Of a stretch of DNA of 64,000 nt, positions 34,561 through 42,755 are shown piece after piece (position 1 is the first letter of the stretch; every line of letters begins with the position of its first letter). A program made the translations under genes and the position numbers. Source of the DNA: Marvinbryantia formatexigens (GTDB taxonomy: Bacteria; Bacillota; Clostridia; Oscillospirales; Ruminococcaceae); assembly GCA_021771035.1 (NCBI GenBank), contig JAETPU010000010.1, positions 1-64,000 of the forward strand. The letters run 5' to 3'. Under the pieces are notes generated by a model, which did no database searches, was not told where the DNA came from, and was given only the letters and a program-made list of their open reading frames with translations.

Positions 34561-34744
34561 TAGCAATTTCAAAAAATCTATGGGTACACTGTGCAAAAAA
34601 CCCCCTCATTTTATACATTTCCGACAAAGAATCTGGTAGAAATTTCTCCAAAAAGAGAGGAAATCGGTGGTTTTTGAACTGCCGCCTTGAAAGAAATCAT
34701 AAAATAAATATGGTGCCATAAAAAATTGTTTTGTTTTCCCTCTA

Positions 34745-34771
34745 TTTTCTACAAAATCATTTTGTAGAAAA
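34745..34771. promoter_or_regulatory. 27-bp perfect palindrome between the divergent operons
   Basis: Arms TTTTCTACAAAAT and ATTTTGTAGAAAA are exact reverse complements around a single central C. It lies 11 bases upstream of the -35 of the plus-strand DRTGG operon and is a good candidate operator for an unknown dimeric regulator. No T-run places it as a terminator. Confidence 0.6.
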
Positions 34772-34782
34772 CGCAACAATAG

Positions 34783-34811
34783 TTGCTTTTGCCGATACAT
34801 CCAGATATAAT
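34783..34811 (+). promoter_or_regulatory. Promoter of the DRTGG/sensory hydrogenase operon
   Basis: -35 TTGCTT, 17-bp spacer, exact -10 TATAAT. The leader to the first ATG is about 225 bases. Confidence 0.7.
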
Positions 34812-35042
34812 AAGGATAAACTGAGCCCATTTCAGAGGGAATGAGGCGGAGGCGCGGCGCCGGCGGGAACGCAGTTTAACGGGAAGTATCCCAAAAAGCA
34901 GCGGTTTCCCATGCTGTGCCAAGGAAAGATCGCCTTCCCGCTGTGGCTGAACCAGCAGCTTTCCCTGAACCGGCCGCGCCTTTGGGAAAACCCAAAGGCA
35001 GCCTGAACGAAACCGGCGTAATTCCGGAAAGGAATGATTTTT

Positions 35043-35393
35043 ATGACAATCCGCGATGTCAAGCAAATTCTGGACGCCCAGCTGTACTGCGGGGAAGAAA
35101 TACTGGACCGTCAGGTCCATTCGGTCTGCGGCAGCGATCTGCTCAGCGACGTTTTGGCGTATGTGAAGGATCAGTCGGTTCTTTTGACCGGGATGGTGAA
35201 CCCCCAGGTAGTGCGCACCGCTGAAATGATGGATATGGTGTGCGTGGTGTTTGTAAGGGGCAAAGAGCCGGACGACGCCATCATCGAGATGGCGAAGGAA
35301 CGGGATTTGGTGATTATGGCCACGCCCTACCGGATGTTTACCGCCTGCGGGCTTCTCTATGAGGCCGGACTGAGAGGCGGGTGTGAAAAATGA
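35043..35393 (+). CDS. DRTGG-domain protein 1
   Basis: 116 residues from ATG 35043, preceded by GGAAAGGA. A DRTGG-like alpha/beta domain fills the protein (CGSDLLSDVLAYVKDQSVLLTG ... IIEMAKERDLVIMATPYRMF). The domain is otherwise found joined to CBS domains and phosphotransacetylases and is thought to bind ligands or mediate contacts. Its stop overlaps the ATG of the next gene (ATGA), so translation is coupled. Stand-alone DRTGG genes next to [FeFe] hydrogenase genes recur in Clostridia. The function is unknown. Confidence 0.85.
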   Translation: MTIRDVKQILDAQLYCGEEILDRQVHSVCGSDLLSDVLAYVKDQSVLLTGMVNPQVVRTAEMMDMVCVVFVRGKEPDDAIIEMAKERDLVIMATPYRMFTACGLLYEAGLRGGCEK

Positions 35394-35845
35394 CGCAGAC
35401 CCATTCAGAAAATTCCCAGGAAATCGTTCTGCACTATGAGGTGCCGGCGGACGACTTCACCCGTGCGGGCGAGGCCTCCAGCTCGGTAAAAAAAGTGCTC
35501 AAGCAGATCGGCCTTCCCCCGGAGGTGGTGCGCAGGGTTTCCATCGCCATGTACGAGGGGGAGATCAATATGGTAATCCATGCCAGCGGCGGACATATTG
35601 AGGTGCGCATTACGCCCCAGCAGGTAGACATGATTTTGAAGGACACCGGCCCCGGTATCCCCGATATTGCAAAGGCCATGCAGGAGGGCTGGTCCACAGC
35701 GCCGGACAACGCCAGAACCCTGGGCTTCGGCGCGGGAATGGGGCTGCCCAACATGAAGAAATACACCGATTTTATGGAGATTGAAAGCCAGGTGGGCGTG
35801 GGAACCACCGTACATATGCGGGTTAACGCCGGCGCGGCCCGCTAA
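35390..35845 (+). CDS. Anti-sigma-factor-like HATPase_c protein
   Basis: 151 residues, RsbW-like in size. N-box YEGEINMVIHA, G1 DTGPGIPD, G2 GFGAGMGLPNMKK and a closing GVGTTVHMRV make a complete GHKL fold with no histidine kinase features. Like RsbW/SpoIIAB it could phosphorylate a partner on Ser/Thr or bind a regulator. No sigma factor or STAS antagonist is adjacent; the neighbours are DRTGG proteins. It is coupled to the upstream gene by ATGA. It is not a paralogue copy of the ATPase at 33360, which differs in length and motifs. Confidence 0.87.
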   Translation: MTQTHSENSQEIVLHYEVPADDFTRAGEASSSVKKVLKQIGLPPEVVRRVSIAMYEGEINMVIHASGGHIEVRITPQQVDMILKDTGPGIPDIAKAMQEGWSTAPDNARTLGFGAGMGLPNMKKYTDFMEIESQVGVGTTVHMRVNAGAAR

Positions 35846-35860
35846 AACACATACCGCATT

Positions 35861-35890
35861 CCCCCGGGGAAGTTCTCCGGGGGCCTTTCA
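35861..35890 (+). terminator. Terminator-like hairpin within the sensory cluster
   Basis: CCCCCGG and CCGGGGG around a ten-base loop, followed by CCTTTC. The T-run is short, so partial termination before the hydrogenase-like gene is possible. The remaining 240 bases to that gene hold nothing recognised. Confidence 0.45.
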
Positions 35891-36130
35891 CAGCGCTCCC
35901 ATAAAGGGCCGGGGAGCTTGGTCCCCAGGGCTTTGCGCCGCAAACCGGAAAAGGGCGGCAGTTCCCCTTATGGGTTTTTGGCAAAGAGCCCTTGAGAAAA
36001 AGCGCCGCCTGCGCATGGCAGGGGGGCGGGGGGAGCGTTTTGCGCCCTGGGCCAATGCTTGTTTGCGAACCGGAAGGCTCTGGGGCCTGCCATCATGATT
36101 TCAACTTTGAGGAGAGGGGGAGGAGCTTTG

Positions 36131-37453
36131 ATGGGAAAATTCTTTCATTCGGTGACGCTGGACAAGGACAGCTGCAAAGGCTGCATCAACTGTATCAAGC
36201 GCTGTCCCACCGAGGCCATCCGGGTGCGGGGCGGCAAGGCGCAGATTCTCTCGGATCGCTGTATCGACTGCGGCGAATGTATCCGGGTGTGCCCGCACCA
36301 TGCAAAAAAACCCATCTATGATTCCCTGGAGGTGCTGGAACAGTTCGACTATCTGATAGCCCTGCCCGCACCCGCGCTCTATGGACAGTTTAATAACCTG
36401 GACGATGTGGATATCATTCTGAACGGCCTTTTGGCCATGGGCTTTGACGATGTGTTCGAGGTGGCGGCGGCAGCGGAGCTGATTTCCGACTGTACCCGCA
36501 AGCTCCTAAGCGAGGGGCTTTTAAAAAAACCGGTTATCAGTTCCGCCTGTCCGGCGGTCACTCGGCTCATCCGGGTGCGGTTTCCCGATCTCATCGAGAA
36601 TATCCTGCCGCTGATAGCCCCGGTGGAGCTGGCAGCGCGCATGGCGCGCAAAAAAGCCATGGAGGAAACCGGCCTGGCCTCCGGGCAAATCGGCGTCATC
36701 TTTATTTCCCCCTGCGCCGCCAAGGTGACAGCGGTTAAAATGCCCCTGGGGACGCGCAAGAGCGAAATTGACGCCGTGGTTGCCATCAAGGAGGTGTACC
36801 CCAAGCTGCTGAGCTATATGAAGCAGGTGGAGGATTCCCCCGAGGAGCTGACCCGCTCCGGGCGCATGGGCATCAGCTGGGGCAGCAGCGGCGGCGAGGC
36901 CTCCGCTCTACTCAACGAACGCTATCTGGCGGCGGACGGCATTGAAAACGTCATCCATGTACTGGAAAACCTGGAGGACGAAAAGTTTACGGATTTGGAT
37001 TTCGTGGAGCTCAACGCCTGTTCGGCAGGCTGTGTAGGCGGTGTTCTAACGGTGGAAAACCCCTATATCGCCAAGGCAAAGCTCAAGCGCATCCGGAAAT
37101 ACCGCCCTGTGTCCTGCAACCGGATTGAACACGTCATCCCCCGGGAGGCCAAATGGGAGGTACCCATTCAGTATGAGCCGGTGCTCCAGCTGGACGACAA
37201 TGTGTTTACCGCCATGCAGAAGCTCACGGAGCTTCAGGAGATAGAAAGCCGCCTGAAGGGCCTGGACTGCGGCAGCTGCGGCGCGCCCACCTGCCATGCC
37301 CTGGCGGAGGACATTGTACGGGGTTATGCCAGCGAGAACGACTGTATTTTCCGCTTAAAGGAGTATATGCAGGAGATTGCCCACACCATTTCCGCATTGG
37401 AGAGCGCGCTTCCCCAGGAATACCGCACCGGGGAGCCGCAGGACGAAACGTAA
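36131..37453 (+). CDS. Sensory-type [FeFe] hydrogenase-like iron-sulfur protein
   Basis: 440 residues from ATG 36131, preceded by GGGGGAGGAG. Two N-terminal [4Fe-4S] sites (C15, C18, C21, C25; C44, C47, C50, C54) lead to a hydrogenase large-subunit domain. All four H-cluster cysteines are kept: C140 in SSACPAV, C195 in SPCAAK, C297 and C301 in NACSAGC. The residue before C140 is Ala, where catalytic enzymes have the proton-relay Cys. HydS-type sensory enzymes share that change. A third cluster motif, CGSCGAPTC (C380, C383, C388), ends the protein. No PAS domain is present. I infer slow H2 or redox sensing rather than bulk catalysis, with the adjacent ATPase and DRTGG proteins as partners. Confidence 0.88.
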   Translation: MGKFFHSVTLDKDSCKGCINCIKRCPTEAIRVRGGKAQILSDRCIDCGECIRVCPHHAKKPIYDSLEVLEQFDYLIALPAPALYGQFNNLDDVDIILNGLLAMGFDDVFEVAAAAELISDCTRKLLSEGLLKKPVISSACPAVTRLIRVRFPDLIENILPLIAPVELAARMARKKAMEETGLASGQIGVIFISPCAAKVTAVKMPLGTRKSEIDAVVAIKEVYPKLLSYMKQVEDSPEELTRSGRMGISWGSSGGEASALLNERYLAADGIENVIHVLENLEDEKFTDLDFVELNACSAGCVGGVLTVENPYIAKAKLKRIRKYRPVSCNRIEHVIPREAKWEVPIQYEPVLQLDDNVFTAMQKLTELQEIESRLKGLDCGSCGAPTCHALAEDIVRGYASENDCIFRLKEYMQEIAHTISALESALPQEYRTGEPQDET

Positions 37454-37471
37454 AAAGGGGAGGAATTGAAC

Positions 37472-37819
37472 ATGACCGTACAGGAACTTGCCCGGCAGTT
37501 GAAGCTTCAGGTGCTCAGCGGCCCCGGCGATGGGGAATCCTGGGACGACAGGGACATCCAGGGGGTGTTCTGCTGCGATCTGCTCAGCTATTGTATGAGC
37601 AATGCTCCGGCGGACTACGCCTGGGTGACGGTGATGGGAAACGTCAACGCCCTGGCGGTGGCGGCGCTCACCGATACCGCCTGTATTGTGCTGGCCTGTT
37701 CCTCCCAGCTGGATGAACAGAGCCTGGCTAAGGCTCGCCAGCAAAAAATATGGGTTCTGGCAACGCCCGGCCCCATCTTCGAGACAGCCCGCGGCATTGA
37801 CCGGCTGCTGGGAAACTGA
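37472..37819 (+). CDS. DRTGG-domain protein 2
   Basis: 115 residues from ATG 37472, 18 bases after the hydrogenase-like gene and preceded by AGGGGAGG. It has the same fold and length as the protein at 35043 (CCDLLSYCMSNAPADYAWVTV ... ALTDTACIVLACSSQLDEQ ... KIWVLATPGPIFETA) but is clearly divergent. It is probably a functional partner in a pair of ligand-binding modules. The role is unknown. Confidence 0.85.
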   Translation: MTVQELARQLKLQVLSGPGDGESWDDRDIQGVFCCDLLSYCMSNAPADYAWVTVMGNVNALAVAALTDTACIVLACSSQLDEQSLAKARQQKIWVLATPGPIFETARGIDRLLGN

Positions 37820-38186
37820 AACGAGGATGCCAGACGCCATTTCCCGCGTGTTTTCCAAGAAGGCGGCCGCTCTCAAACCCATGCAGGCACCCGGGAGGGG
37901 GAAACGTGCGTCTGCAAACTCCCTGAGCGGCGCCGAAGCGCCAGGATTTCCCGCAAGTGACGCTCAAAATACCCGTTCGTCCGGAACGGCCGTTTTGGAG
38001 GGACGCAGGAATTGAGCCGGCGGCCCCATATCGCCGGACGGAGACCGTAACCGCCGTGCCGCAGAATTCAACCGTACGATTTCCCGGCAGCTGCCATTTC
38101 CGTTTAAGCCCAGGCACGAAACCCGCCGGATGCCGGGAACGTGAGGGCACCGACGCGTATCCGAATGCCAAAAAGGGGGGAGCGGC
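37820..38186 (+). other. Gene-free interval before the PHP gene
   Basis: GC-rich. No ORF with a ribosome-binding site, no clear terminator and no promoter seen. The PHP gene may still be read from the upstream promoter. Confidence 0.4.
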
Positions 38187-38918
38187 ATGATCCGGTATGA
38201 TCTGCACCTGCATTCCTGCCTGTCCCCCTGTGGGGACACGGACATGACTGTGAACAATATTATCGGGATGGCCCAGCTCAAGGGGCTCCAGCTCATCGCA
38301 CTCACGGATCACAACACCTGCGCCAATACGCCCGCCCTGCAAAAGGCGGCACAGGGCACAGGGCTGTGCTGCCTGTATGGGATGGAGCTGACCACCTCGG
38401 AGGAAATCCACGCTGTCTGCCTGTTTGATACCCCCCAGGAGGCCCAATGCTTTTCCGGGTATGTCTATGAACGCCTGCCCGGTATCCTCAACGATGAGGC
38501 CATCTTCGGCGAACAGCTCATCCTGGATGAAACGGATACTGTGATTGGACATGAAAATAAGCTGCTCATCAACGCCACGGAGATTTCGATTTTTGATTTG
38601 GACTCTTTGATGGAACGGTTCGGCGGGATTTATTTCCCGGCCCATGTGGACAAATCCTCCAACAGCGTGTTCTCGGCGTTGGGCGTCTATCCCCAGGAGC
38701 TTTGCACTCCTCTGTGCGAGTTCGCCCATCTGGAAAATTGGGAAAAACTGCGGGAGCAGTTCCCCCAAGGGCGCGAGACCGCCCTGCTGAGCAGCTCGGA
38801 CGCCCATTATCTGTGGGATATCCGGGAAGGGCAGGCGGTTCCGGATTCCCCCAGGGCCATGCGGGTTCTCCTGGAAAAATTCCCGCGCCTGCGGGGTGCC
38901 CTGGAGGAGTTTCTCTAA
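38187..38918 (+). CDS. PHP-domain phosphoesterase
   Basis: 243 residues. Metal-binding motifs of the PHP family: DLHLHS at the start, ALTDHNT (about 43-49), the acidic residue in YGMELTTSEE, PAHVDK (about 155) and SSDAHYL near the end. It should hydrolyse a phosphate ester or a nucleoside 3',5'-bisphosphate in the cytoplasm using two or three metal ions. GGGGGGAG precedes the ATG. Its place after the DRTGG/hydrogenase genes recurs in Clostridia, so it may remove a signalling nucleotide or a phosphate from a partner, which is an inference. Confidence 0.9.
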   Translation: MIRYDLHLHSCLSPCGDTDMTVNNIIGMAQLKGLQLIALTDHNTCANTPALQKAAQGTGLCCLYGMELTTSEEIHAVCLFDTPQEAQCFSGYVYERLPGILNDEAIFGEQLILDETDTVIGHENKLLINATEISIFDLDSLMERFGGIYFPAHVDKSSNSVFSALGVYPQELCTPLCEFAHLENWEKLREQFPQGRETALLSSSDAHYLWDIREGQAVPDSPRAMRVLLEKFPRLRGALEEFL

Positions 38919-38954
38919 CCCTGTCCCAGCTGCGGCAGCCGAACCGGGGGTATT

Positions 38955-39191
38955 TCATCCTATAAAAAACGAAACCAGCTGTTTTGCAGCTGGTTTTTTG
39001 TCAGGGGAACCTATCCCGGTCTCCTCATGGATGCTGCGGCCCTGTGCCCCCTCACCCTCTTTTGCCTTTTTGCGCTCGCAGACCGGCAGCGATTTCAGCT
39101 TTTTTGCATGGTGCTCCCGGCAGGCATCGCAATCCCGGTACCGTTTGCACCTGATCCTGTTACATGGACAATTATTTGAATGATATTCCAT
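38955..39191 (-). CDS. Small Cys-rich protein
   Basis: 78 residues from ATG 39191, preceded by GGAGG nine bases upstream. The first half, NNCPCNRIRCKRYRDCDACR, resembles a common small clostridial family of form CPC-x4-C-x2-H/Y-x-DCxxCRxHH. The Cys pattern suggests zinc or Fe-S binding. The second half is basic and low in complexity, and its coding region overlaps the plus-strand terminator of the PHP gene. It is convergent with the PHP gene. The function is unknown. Confidence 0.6.
   Translation of the reverse strand: MEYHSNNCPCNRIRCKRYRDCDACREHHAKKLKSLPVCERKKAKEGEGAQGRSIHEETGIGSPDKKPAAKQLVSFFIG
38973..39000 (+). terminator. Terminator of the PHP gene
   Basis: AACCAGCTG and CAGCTGGTT form a perfect stem around TTTTG, followed by TTTTTG. 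It overlaps the 3' end of the convergent small Cys-rich gene. Confidence 0.8.
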
Positions 39192-40532
39192 TTTTGTATT
39201 CCTCCAAGGGCAGAGCATCCCGCCTCTGTTGGCTCTGCTCACGTTACAGTGTAATTGCTGCACCCCGGTTTGTCAAACAGGGCGTCCGTTCCCCGCGGCC
39301 TGTGTTTTTTACTCAAGCGTCCTTCCAAAGGGCAGCAGCTTCCTGCAAAAAATGGCTTCCGGCCGTTTCCTTCCTGGGCGTCCAGGCCGGTGGCGAGAGC
39401 GTTGGCGAACCCTGCCAATGTCCAAATGGTTGGGGAAAAGTTCCGTTGTTGTTTGCAGGCGCGAAAAATTTTCCACATCAAAAATTCACGCAAATTTTAC
39501 CGCTATTTCTTTATGGCTTTACTCTCCGAAACCCAAGCGCATTCTGCCGCCGTTTTTTTAATTTTAACCTATTTAGTCTCTTTTACTGTGGGTAATATTT
39601 CCTCGTTTCATAAGTTTTTAACCTTCTCCACCGAGTTTTCAACCGATTATAAACGACAGAAATCGACGGCTTTTCAGTGGAAAAGTCGGTTGAAAGTGTT
39701 GATAAGTCGTTCTTTTGTTCTTCACAATGGCTTGTGGAGAGCTGTTTCCCCCTGTTTTTATGGTTTTGCTTACTGAAATTTCATCTTCAATTTTTAAAAC
39801 TGTTCTGCCGTAGCGCCCTGTTTGCCCGCCGGGACATCCCTCTTGTGCATCCTATGCCTGTCCCGCTGCATTCAGAACCTGTATTCAAAAAATTGCCGCA
39901 CACCCAGCATTCCCGCCGGCCGGTACACAGGCTGTTATTTTTTTCATCAATGGAAACCGGCTTTCATCAACCTGGAAGACTCCCGGCCCTAACACAGCGC
40001 GTTTGGGTTGATTCCCGTGTATCAAAAAATAGTATCCAACCATCTACGGGTTTAATTGGATCACAATACTATTTTTTATATCAGGGAAAACCCCTTGCAT
40101 TTGCCCATACCCGCCGGTATACTGGTAGGAGAAAATGGAAAGCGGGCAGAAGAAGCCGGAAGAGCGCCTTTCTGTAAAGGCCACCGAAGGGGCAGCACTC
40201 TCAGGTAAAAGGACTGGTTTTGGACTGCGCTCTGGAAAGACAATGCACCGATGAAGCAATCGGGTTTTAAATCCGCATAAAATGACTGTGAACGCCGCAG
40301 AACCATTCGGCGGCAAACGGCGAGCTCCAGGGGATACACAGGATATACCGGCGTAAGGCCGCCCCCAAAATCCCCGAAAGCCCGTACGGACCTCCCCGCG
40401 CAGGGCTTGGCCCCGAAACAGCGTTCACAGCGTTCCCCGCGGCAAGGCCCGAGCATCTTTCAGGTAAAAAGACAGAGTGATTCTATCAATCGCAGAAAAT
40501 AAGTCTGCCTTTTTACGAAAGGATGGGTCAAT
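39192..40532. other. Large gene-free region with DnaA-box-like motifs
   Basis: No ORF here has both a start signal and a family resemblance. The part at 39460-39800 is unusually AT-rich for the window. It contains TTTTCCACA at 39469-39477, which fits the DnaA box TTWTNCACA. One-mismatch boxes are TTCTTCACA at 39718-39726 and, on the minus strand, TTTTCCACT (39676-39684) and TTATCAACA (39698-39706). No dnaA, dnaN or rpmH is nearby, so this is not shown to be an origin. 39800-40500 holds nothing recognised. Confidence 0.4.
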
Positions 40533-41165
40533 TTGCAGGTTTTTATTGTCTGTTTCGAAATTATCGGTACTGTCTCCTTTGCCTTATCCGGTGCTGTTAC
40601 CGGGCTCAAGAAAGAGATGGATCTCTTCGGAATTTGTGTCCTGGGCCTGACTACCGCTGTGGGCGGCGGCGTCATCCGGGATCTTCTGCTGGGGATTACT
40701 CCCCCCACCACCTTTCGCAACCCCGGCTATGTCCTGATTGCCCTGGCGGTATCCATTGTGGTGTTTCTGCCAAAAGTCCGGCGGCTTCTCATGAAAAACC
40801 AGCGTCTCTATGAGCTTGTCCTGCTGGCTGCGGATTCCGCGGGTTTGGCAATCTTCACCGTCAACGGCGCGGACATTGCCCTGAACGCCGGGTATACCCA
40901 CAACCTGTTTCTCGTCCTGTTTGTGGCAGTGGTGACCGGAGTGGGCGGGGGTGTACTGCGGGATCTCTTTGCGGGGGACCGCCCCTATATCTTCATCAAG
41001 CACATCTACGCCTGCGCTGCCCTGGCTGGAGCCATTGCCTATGTGGCGGTCCGCCTGGCCTTGGGCGATACCACAGCCAGTATGCTCATAGGGTTTTCCC
41101 TGATCATCGCGATCCGGCTGTGTTCGGCGGCCTTTCGCTGGAGCCTTCCAAAGGCAAAAGTCTAA
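40533..41165 (+). CDS. TRIC-type channel / UPF0126 membrane protein
   Basis: 210 residues with seven hydrophobic segments arranged as two repeats. Each carries the family glycine motif: LTTAVGGGVIRDLLLG and VVTGVGGGVLRDLFAG. Bacterial TRIC homologues conduct monovalent cations or small solutes across the plasma membrane. The start is TTG 40533 (MQVFIVCFEIIG), preceded by GAAAGGATGGG. It is followed after 47 bases by the uroporphyrinogen-decarboxylase-family gene, possibly as an operon. Confidence 0.92.
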   Translation: MQVFIVCFEIIGTVSFALSGAVTGLKKEMDLFGICVLGLTTAVGGGVIRDLLLGITPPTTFRNPGYVLIALAVSIVVFLPKVRRLLMKNQRLYELVLLAADSAGLAIFTVNGADIALNAGYTHNLFLVLFVAVVTGVGGGVLRDLFAGDRPYIFIKHIYACAALAGAIAYVAVRLALGDTTASMLIGFSLIIAIRLCSAAFRWSLPKAKV

Positions 41166-41212
41166 CGCCCGTTAGATTGGGGATTCGAACACCCATATAA
41201 GGAGGAATTGCC

Positions 41213-42271
41213 ATGTCCTATCAAAACGGCTGGGCCGCCCTGCATTTGGAGATGACCGATAAAATCCCCCGCACGGAATATTCCGCCAGCGAACACTGGG
41301 AACTGGTATCCCGGGTCACTGGAATCGCCGTTACTTCCCTGAGTCCCCCTCAGCTGCAAGCCCGGGCCAGCGAGGCCTTCCGCCGGGCGTGGGATTATGG
41401 GTATGACTGGCGTATCCTCACGCACAACCAGATTTTTGACGGGAAGTATACCAGGATGGGCCATGCGGTGTATGCGTCGGACGGAGCGGACTTTTCTAAT
41501 GAAACCATGGAGCTGTTCGATGACCCCGAGGACGCCCTGCGCCTGGATCCCTTTCAGCTCTACGGCGCCAGGGATCCGGCAGCTCTCACGGCCGAGTTTA
41601 ACCGGGATTACCACAGCGCAGCGGATCAAAAACCGGACTATGTGCCCATGACCGGCATCTACGTCACCCTGATGTCCGGGCTTTTGGAAATTTTGGGCTG
41701 GGATATGCTGCTCACCTGCGCCGGGGTGGATCCCAAGGGCTTTGGCGCGCTCACCAACCGGTACGGGAATTGGATCCAGCAGTACTTTGACGCCCTGGCA
41801 AAGAGCGACGCCCCTGTGGTGATGGTTCATGACGACATTGTCTGGACCAGCGGCCCCTTTGTGCATCCGGAGTTCTACCGTTCCTTTTTGTTTCCCAATT
41901 ACAAAAAGCTCTTTGCCCCGCTGGCGGAGCAGGGCAAGGTGATTCTCTATACCTCGGACGGAAACTACACGCAGTTTGTGGACGATATCGCCGCCTGCGG
42001 AGTCAGCGGTTTTGTCCTGGAGCCCTGCACCGATATGCGGATGATTGCCGAAAAATATGGGAAAACCCACTCCTTCACCGGCAATTTCGATACCCGAGTT
42101 CTGCTGAGCGGAACCAGGGAGGACATTGACCGGGAGATGCGGCGCTGTATGGAGATTGGACGGAAATACCCCGGGTTTTTCCTGGCGGTGGGCAACCACA
42201 TCCCTGCCAACACGCCGGTGGAGAACGCCCTTTACTACAATGACCTGTATGAGCGGTACAGCCGCCGGTAA
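41213..42271 (+). CDS. Uroporphyrinogen decarboxylase (URO-D) family protein
   Basis: 352 residues. The URO-D TIM barrel is recognisable from VMVHDDIVWTSGPFVHPEFYRSFLFPNYKKLF, then the strand KVILYTSDGNY and EPCTDMRMIAEKYG, and GVGNH-like AVGNHIPANTPVENA at the end. No heme pathway gene is adjacent. The family in anaerobes includes corrinoid-dependent methyltransferases (MtaA/MtbA-like) as well as HemE, and the sequence looks closer to the former broad group. AAGGAGGAATTGCC precedes the ATG. The substrate is unknown. Confidence 0.85.
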   Translation: MSYQNGWAALHLEMTDKIPRTEYSASEHWELVSRVTGIAVTSLSPPQLQARASEAFRRAWDYGYDWRILTHNQIFDGKYTRMGHAVYASDGADFSNETMELFDDPEDALRLDPFQLYGARDPAALTAEFNRDYHSAADQKPDYVPMTGIYVTLMSGLLEILGWDMLLTCAGVDPKGFGALTNRYGNWIQQYFDALAKSDAPVVMVHDDIVWTSGPFVHPEFYRSFLFPNYKKLFAPLAEQGKVILYTSDGNYTQFVDDIAACGVSGFVLEPCTDMRMIAEKYGKTHSFTGNFDTRVLLSGTREDIDREMRRCMEIGRKYPGFFLAVGNHIPANTPVENALYYNDLYERYSRR

Positions 42272-42516
42272 ACGGCTTGTTCTCCAGGCGACGGGAAAGC
42301 CTTATCCTGTTTTCCCGTCCTTGTTTTCGGTATACCTGCGCTCCCCAATCAAGACAGCCGTGTTTCATACAGAGTTTGCGCGGGCCATTTGCCCATAACT
42401 TGAGGCGAGGACCTTCAGAAGTTCCCAACGGCAGACAGGCCTTTGAAAAACAGGATCGCCGGGGAAAATGTGCCCATGATGCGGGGAAAACCCGTCAACA
42501 GGCGCAGTTTGATATA

Positions 42517-42553
42517 GCAAAAGGGCCTCGAGCTGTGCTCGAGGCCCTTTTGC
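42517..42553 (+). terminator. Bidirectional terminator
   Basis: GCAAAAGGGCCTCGAG and CTCGAGGCCCTTTTGC are perfect 16-base arms around CTGTG. It lies 245 bases past the URO-D family stop and faces the convergent minus-strand gene at 42756. Nothing else was seen between 42272 and 42755. Confidence 0.8.
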
Positions 42554-42755
42554 TGTGAGCGGCGGGCCGTAGAGAATGCGCAGGCACACAGCCATCCGAT
42601 CCTTTCGGCGATCGGCCGCCGCGCCCCGTACACACAACCCCGCCTTCAGAACGGAACCAATCCCAATCATCACGGCTTGGACGGATACTTTTCCCATATC
42701 AGCGCGGGGCTGCTGCGGGATTATATCGAACCGCCCGTCCATATCATAGGCTTAT

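Noticed and set aside
39460..39800. Chromosomal replication origin
   Set aside because: DnaA-like boxes are few and none of dnaA, dnaN, rpmH, rnpA or yidC is adjacent.
39255..40177. Plus-strand frames of 100-170 codons in the 39-40 kb gap
   Set aside because: No Shine-Dalgarno sequence, no family resemblance, and frames overlapping in all phases across AT-rich DNA.
41213..42271. hemE, uroporphyrinogen decarboxylase of heme synthesis
   Set aside because: Family membership is clear, but no heme genes are near and the sequence does not show a clear HemE N-terminal arginine motif. Left at family level.
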